Source of the DNA: Paenibacillus herberti
GTDB taxonomy: Bacteria; Bacillota; Bacilli; Paenibacillales; Paenibacillaceae
Assembly (NCBI RefSeq): GCF_002233675.1
Contig: NZ_NMUQ01000001.1
Location: 1,962,063 to 2,026,062 of the forward strand
Direction: 5' to 3'
DNA: 64,000 nucleotides
Within the stretch, counting starts at the first letter, position 1; each line of letters opens with the position of its first letter. The translations under genes were made by a program, and so were the position numbers. This document shows positions 59,834 to 64,000 of this stretch, piece after piece. The notes below the pieces were generated by a model, which was not told the origin of the DNA, did no database searches, and was given only the letters and a program-made list of their open reading frames with translations.

Positions 59834-61681
59834 ATGACGCGAACCGTCAAAGAGGGCGGAATGGGACGGCTGCATCCGCTCGTCGACCTGCGTATGGATC
59901 GCTCCTGGTTCGAGGAGCTGCAAGCCCGTATTGACCGCAACGGGCCTTGGGATGATTGGACTTTATATCAGCTGGCCATGGAGGCCGAGCAATCTCGCCG
60001 CATCGAGAGCTTCGAAGAGCTGCAGTGTATTCGTTTCCTGAACGGACTTGAGCCGATGAAACATCAGACCGAAACCGCTGTGCGCGTTTTGCATGATATG
60101 GGTGGTAGAGCGATTTTGGCGGATGAGGTCGGACTTGGCAAAACGATCGAGGCCGGACTCATCCTCAAGGAATATCTTGTCCGGGGACTTGTGCGCAAAG
60201 CGCTTATTCTCGTGCCCGCATCGCTCGTTTTGCAGTGGGTGCGCGAGCTTAACACCAAATTCGGTATTACCGCTATTGCTCAAAAGAGGGCACATACATG
60301 GAACTACGATGTTGTTGTCGCCTCCATCGATACCGCCAAGCGCGACCCGCATCGCGAGCTGCTGCTGGGGACCGACTATGACATGCTGATTATCGACGAG
60401 GCGCATAAGCTCAAAAATAAAAAAACGACCAACTACCAGTTCATTACGCAGCTGCGCAAAAAATACTGTCTGCTGCTCACCGCCACGCCGGTCCAGAATG
60501 ATCTAGAGGAGCTGTACAATCTGATCACGCTGCTCAAGCCGGGCCAGCTCGGCGGACATGGCGAGTTTGCCTCCAACTTTGTCGTGGGCAAACGCATGCC
60601 GAAAAACGAAGGTCAGCTGCAGGAGGCTCTATCCTCAGTCATGATCCGCAATCGCCGAGGCGAGGGCGACGTTAAATTCACGAAGCGGATTGTTCGCAAT
60701 ATTCCGCTCCATCTTTCCAAAGAGGAGATGGACTTGTACGAGGCCGTCACCGCTTTTGTGAAAGAGCGCTATGAGGAGAGCGGCGGGAATCTGACGAGCA
60801 TGCTTTCGTTGGTGACGCTGCAGCGCGAGGTTTGCTCAAGCCGCGACTCCGTTTTCCTGACACTTGTGAATATGTTCAAAAAAACCGCCGAGGACTCCCC
60901 CGTGCGCGGCAAGATTTGGGAGCTCATTGAGGTCATCAAGCAGATCAAGTCCAACACCAAAGCAGAAAAAGCGATGGAGCTCGTCCGCGAGAGCGATGGC
61001 AAGGCCATTATTTTCACGGAATATCGGGCAACACAGGAGTATTTGCTGCAATATTTCCGAGGCTCGGACATTACAGCTGTTCCATATCGTGGCGGCATGG
61101 GACGCGGCAAAAAAGACTGGATGATGGACCTGTTCCGCGGTCGCGCTCAAGTTATGATCGCCACAGAAGCCGGCGGCGAAGGCATCAATCTGCAGTTTTG
61201 CAGCCGCATCATCAACTTTGACCTGCCTTGGAATCCAATGCGAGTTGAGCAGCGAATCGGGCGCGTCCATCGGCTCGGCCAAACCGAGGATGTGCAGATT
61301 TACAATCTGTGCACGCTGGGCACAATTGAGGAGCATATCGTAAACCTGCTGCATGAGAAAATCGATATGTTTGAATCCGTCATTGGTGAACTTGATCATA
61401 TTTTGGAAAAGTTTGAAAAAGAAGAATCAATGGAGGAACGGCTGGCCCGCGTTCTGCTTGAAGCCCGCGACGATCAGGGAATCGCGCAGGGCATTGAACA
61501 TCTCGGCCATTCCATCCGCAAGCTGGCGGAAGAGCCGGAGGAGATGGCAACCGAGTCGCTGCCGGAAGATGGCGAATCAGCCCCCACTCCATCACGCAGA
61601 GGCTCACGCGCCGCCCGCCGCCATGCGATCAATCGGATGTTGGACGGTGCTTCAACGATCGTGGAGGTGGATTCACCGTGA
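59834..61681 (+). CDS. yqhH: SNF2-family helicase, YqhH-like
   Basis: 615 residues. Two RecA-like lobes: ILADEVGLGKTIEAGLIL (Walker A), LILVPASLVLQWVREL, MLIIDEAHKLKN (DEAH), LLTATPVQND, IIFTEYRATQEYLL, MIATEAGGEGINLQFC and EQRIGRVHRLGQ. A charged C-terminal tail (RRGSRAARRHAINRML) follows. It matches the Bacillus YqhH group, which sits directly before YqhG; the same order here supports the name. A cytoplasmic ATP-dependent translocase of unknown task, possibly transcription-complex recycling. The ATG follows a GAGAGGGG stretch. The stop overlaps the next start. Confidence 0.88.
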   Translation: MTRTVKEGGMGRLHPLVDLRMDRSWFEELQARIDRNGPWDDWTLYQLAMEAEQSRRIESFEELQCIRFLNGLEPMKHQTETAVRVLHDMGGRAILADEVGLGKTIEAGLILKEYLVRGLVRKALILVPASLVLQWVRELNTKFGITAIAQKRAHTWNYDVVVASIDTAKRDPHRELLLGTDYDMLIIDEAHKLKNKKTTNYQFITQLRKKYCLLLTATPVQNDLEELYNLITLLKPGQLGGHGEFASNFVVGKRMPKNEGQLQEALSSVMIRNRRGEGDVKFTKRIVRNIPLHLSKEEMDLYEAVTAFVKERYEESGGNLTSMLSLVTLQREVCSSRDSVFLTLVNMFKKTAEDSPVRGKIWELIEVIKQIKSNTKAEKAMELVRESDGKAIIFTEYRATQEYLLQYFRGSDITAVPYRGGMGRGKKDWMMDLFRGRAQVMIATEAGGEGINLQFCSRIINFDLPWNPMRVEQRIGRVHRLGQTEDVQIYNLCTLGTIEEHIVNLLHEKIDMFESVIGELDHILEKFEKEESMEERLARVLLEARDDQGIAQGIEHLGHSIRKLAEEPEEMATESLPEDGESAPTPSRRGSRAARRHAINRMLDGASTIVEVDSP

Positions 61682-62628
61682 ATGATAAACAGGTACAGCG
61701 TTTTTTAACGAAATATATTGAGGCAACGGGATGCCATATCGTCGAAAAATCACCCGCCCACATGACCGTCAAGCTCTCCCCTGCCGCCGATCGGGAATTG
61801 ACCAATCGCCCTTACTATTGGAGTTACGTCGACCGGGCTGGCGTGGAGCCGGAAACGATGACCTATTTATTCGTTACCGACGGTCAGCGTTACGACGAGC
61901 AGCAGCTTCGCCAAGCGGAAGCCGAGACAGAGGCTGCAGCTGAGCTTGGGGAGATGGAGCAAGCGGCACAAAGCGCGCTGAGCCGCTCCATCGGCTTTGT
62001 GCATGGCTCTATAACCGGCGTACGTACGCCGCGGGAGGATCTTTATTTTGGCTCGCGCAAGCTAGATCAGCTGTTCGAAGCCGCCCGAGTTGGCGGAAGT
62101 TATGTGTATCTGTTCCAGGAACCGGAGCGCCGCTCGCTGAATCCGTTTGATTCCATCGCTTATACCGCGTGGTTAGGCGTGAATTTGCGGGTGGAGTTCG
62201 CTTGCGACATGAAGCGCGAGGAAATTCACTCCTACGGCATCTCACTCGCAACGGGCAATATTCAGGAAAATTTCCATGATCGCCTGGCGGCGCTGCGCCT
62301 GACGCCGAAGCTCCCGGCCAATGTGCATACGGCTCGCAATGGCCTGACACTCGCCCGTGCGCTGACCGTAGTCGAAACTCATCTGGAGCGCAAGCTGCGT
62401 GCGGCGGACTTCAAATGGGCCGAGGGCGCCGCCCGTAGGCTCGACGAGGAGCTGGTGATTTTGGCGCATTATTACGAAAAAATGCTGGAATCCGCGGAAG
62501 AAGAGCAACGGGAAGCCATAGCTACTCAGTATGAGAATCGGAAAGAAGAGATTCGCTGGCAATACGAACCTCGGGTCACCGTGTCGGCTATTAACTGCGG
62601 AGTTTTTCATCTCGAAGGCATAGATTAG
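61678..62628 (+). CDS. yqhG: YqhG-family protein
   Basis: 316 residues from a GTG that overlaps the yqhH stop (GTGA), with GGTGG upstream, so translation is coupled. Features: QRFLTKYIEATGCHIVEKSP, VKLSPAADRELTNRPYYWSY, YLFVTDGQ, VYLFQEPERRSLNPFDSIAY and a C-terminal coiled-coil-like region (YEKMLESAEEEQREAIATQY). This is the Bacillales YqhG family of unknown function, always near yqhH. It probably works with the helicase. Confidence 0.87.
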   Translation: MNDKQVQRFLTKYIEATGCHIVEKSPAHMTVKLSPAADRELTNRPYYWSYVDRAGVEPETMTYLFVTDGQRYDEQQLRQAEAETEAAAELGEMEQAAQSALSRSIGFVHGSITGVRTPREDLYFGSRKLDQLFEAARVGGSYVYLFQEPERRSLNPFDSIAYTAWLGVNLRVEFACDMKREEIHSYGISLATGNIQENFHDRLAALRLTPKLPANVHTARNGLTLARALTVVETHLERKLRAADFKWAEGAARRLDEELVILAHYYEKMLESAEEEQREAIATQYENRKEEIRWQYEPRVTVSAINCGVFHLEGID

Positions 62629-62857
62629 AGGGTTTAAAGCGGAATCCGGGGGGATTCGTACCCAGCTGCCGTTGTTGTGAGCTTATGCGATAGAGAGCGC
62701 CAAGAAGAGGCAATTGTCCTTAGACAGCAAGCAACAGTCTTCGCCAGCAGGTCTGTTTACAATAAAAGAACAGACTTGTCCTGGCTAAGCCTGAGCTAGC
62801 CGCTGTAATGGGTCAGAATCGCCCGAGATCATCAACGTCAAGGAGGTCATACGAGGA

Positions 62858-63871
62858 ATGAATTTTCATACAAAAGCAGCTTTCGCTGCTGTACTTGCTC
62901 TGCTCCTATGCAGTGTGGCTACAACGACGGCTTCCGCTTCTTCTGATACACTAAGCCGTAGTATGGTTCAGGCTACAGCGCCGAATAGCGAATCGATGCA
63001 ATTGTTGAAAAAACAAGCCGCAGCTTGGCAAGAAGAGCTTTCCGCTCAGCCAGAATTCGCTAGTTGGAGGGGCGCTTCACTGGCACTGGAGTCGCTTGGT
63101 CCCGGTGGCCATTCTTGGATGGCAACTGTAAAAGAGGCGGGCAGCGGTCGCCCTGTAGGTTATATGATCGTACACGCGCAAGAAAATGGCGGTTATGTTC
63201 TTGGTGAATACGGTGCGGGCGACAGCCCGCTGTTTCATTCGGCCAAACTGAAGGCTGGCATTCGTAAAGCCAAGCTGAGCTCAATGAAGAGCATAAGCAA
63301 GCTGTACCTCTCTCCTGCCGCAGCTGTATGGCAATTGACCGATGCCAATGGAAAACATTCCTATGCTGATGCTTGGTCTGGCGAAATTCTTCCTATTAAT
63401 GATGTCCAATGGAAACAAGCAGCATCCATATGGACCGCCGCCACTGAGAAGGTCGATTATGCCCTTCATAATGATAGCGCTTCCAATAATTCCAACAAAA
63501 ATCATTTTGCTGCGACCACATCTATCTCCACCAGCTCGCCTCTTCCGCAATTGAAGCAAGCTGTTTCTCTCCAGGGTGATGATCCGCTTGAGCGACTTTC
63601 CTGGATGTTGCAGCCTGGCCTATCTAAACCAACCGAGCAGAAGCTGCTCACTCTGCTGCGTAGCGGCAAACTGCTTGATTATTCGGCCGAGTTATACGGC
63701 GATTCTGTCAGGCTGATCGGCCAAGCGGCCGGTTATCATAGCTGGTCGGACGGTCGCAACTACGGTGCGTTTGTCATGGCCGGCTCCCAAGGTGTCCGTT
63801 ACTGGCCCCTTAGCGATGCGGCGGCGAATGGGGTATTTTATCCCGTGCGACCGTCATCGCCATCCATTTAA
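62858..63871 (+). CDS. Secreted protein of unknown function
   Basis: 337 residues. The signal peptide is NFHTKAAFAAVLALLLCSVA with cleavage near ASA-S. The start ATG follows AAGGAGGTC, a strong site though slightly far. The mature protein has a mixed alpha/beta N-terminal part (AAAWQEELSAQPEFASW, VGYMIVHAQENGGYVLGEYG, KLYLSPAAAVWQL), a Ser/Asn-rich linker (NDSASNNSNKNHF), and a C-terminal part with YHSWSDGRNYGAFVM and GVRYWPLSD. I recognise no family. It is between yqhG and a yqzE-like gene, so it occupies the place where Bacillus subtilis carries sin/tasA-region genes. The end overlaps the convergent yqzE-like gene by three bases. Confidence 0.7.
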   Translation: MNFHTKAAFAAVLALLLCSVATTTASASSDTLSRSMVQATAPNSESMQLLKKQAAAWQEELSAQPEFASWRGASLALESLGPGGHSWMATVKEAGSGRPVGYMIVHAQENGGYVLGEYGAGDSPLFHSAKLKAGIRKAKLSSMKSISKLYLSPAAAVWQLTDANGKHSYADAWSGEILPINDVQWKQAASIWTAATEKVDYALHNDSASNNSNKNHFAATTSISTSSPLPQLKQAVSLQGDDPLERLSWMLQPGLSKPTEQKLLTLLRSGKLLDYSAELYGDSVRLIGQAAGYHSWSDGRNYGAFVMAGSQGVRYWPLSDAAANGVFYPVRPSSPSI

Positions 63872-64000
63872 CGCTTGAATCCACGCAGCCAAAGACTTAT
63901 TCCCATACCTGACATGCCGAACCAGCGAGTTAACCAAGGTTCCCGTTTCTGCTTACGCTGCTTGCGCTTCTGCTTGTGAACGGTGCGTGGTGTTTCTACA
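63868..64000 (-). CDS. yqzE: YqzE-like small basic protein, partial (5' end outside window)
   Basis: About 43 residues of the C-terminus are visible, open to the window edge. The sequence is strongly basic (HKQKRKQRKQKREPW) and then LTRWFGMSGMGISLWLRGFK. A basic stretch followed by RWFG and a short hydrophobic end matches my memory of YqzE proteins of the comG region in Bacillales. Neighbouring yqhG/yqhH supports this synteny. The protein is too partial for certainty. Confidence 0.55.
   Translation of the reverse strand, partial: VETPRTVHKQKRKQRKQKREPWLTRWFGMSGMGISLWLRGFKR

Overview
The window looks like a chromosomal segment of a spore-forming Firmicute of the Paenibacillaceae, most likely Paenibacillus or a close relative. 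The evidence is strong AGGAGG-type ribosome binding sites, TTG/GTG starts, exosporium-type collagen-like proteins, YjcZ-like sporulation membrane motifs, a yqhH-yqhG pair ending beside a yqzE-like gene as in Bacillales, a B12-dependent ribonucleotide reductase, and many secreted carbohydrate-active proteins. Genus assignment is inference; no rRNA or tRNA gene was seen.

Layout. 1-4040: 3' part of a huge Gly-X-Thr collagen-like gene ending in a globular head. 4098-7418 (-): SWIM/SNF2 helicase. 7896-13009: three tandem paralogous secreted beta-helix proteins with near-identical promoters. 13172-13666 and 24560-25045: two small proteins with a YjcZ-like membrane anchor and an outer domain. 13812-18990 (-): five-gene sugar operon (GH4 glycosidase, PfkB kinase, AgaS-like SIS protein, class II aldolase, second PfkB kinase) with a divergent DeoR regulator. 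20017-24344 (-): LacI regulator, binding protein and two permeases of a sugar ABC importer. 25129-33117 (-): a kdp potassium operon headed by two tandem c-di-AMP (ydaO-type) riboswitches, each followed by its own terminator, then two unfamiliar small genes, kdpF, kdpA, kdpB, kdpC and a kinase-less double KdpD sensor; a KdpD-like USP gene is divergent. 34648-38736 (-): secreted GH2 enzyme with CBM-like modules. 39069-42380: a DUF6273-like gene and a metNIQ importer. 42607-43450: nitrilase-fold gene and a methyltransferase pseudogene cut by a repeat. 43875-46304 (-): GH78 rhamnosidase. 46753-50541: beta-propeller/collagen fusion. 51095-54360: epimerase-like, PhyH, AraC and DinB genes. 54462-55833: an intact IS with 15-bp terminal repeats and a 7-bp target duplication. 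55841-56884: repeat-rich gene-poor DNA. 56885-64000: nrdJ, yqhH, yqhG, a secreted unknown and a partial yqzE-like gene.

How the parts work together. The palindrome TTGCGCAA occurs in the leaders of two beta-helix genes, at the ABC importer promoter and before the LacI gene. Where paired, the sites are 22 bp apart. This suggests one LacI regulon coupling secreted polysaccharide-acting proteins to uptake. The neighbouring GH4/kinase/AgaS/kinase/aldolase operon would carry the imported sugar through galactosamine-6-phosphate or tagatose phosphates to triose phosphates without a PTS. In the kdp locus, c-di-AMP would shut off potassium import by termination.
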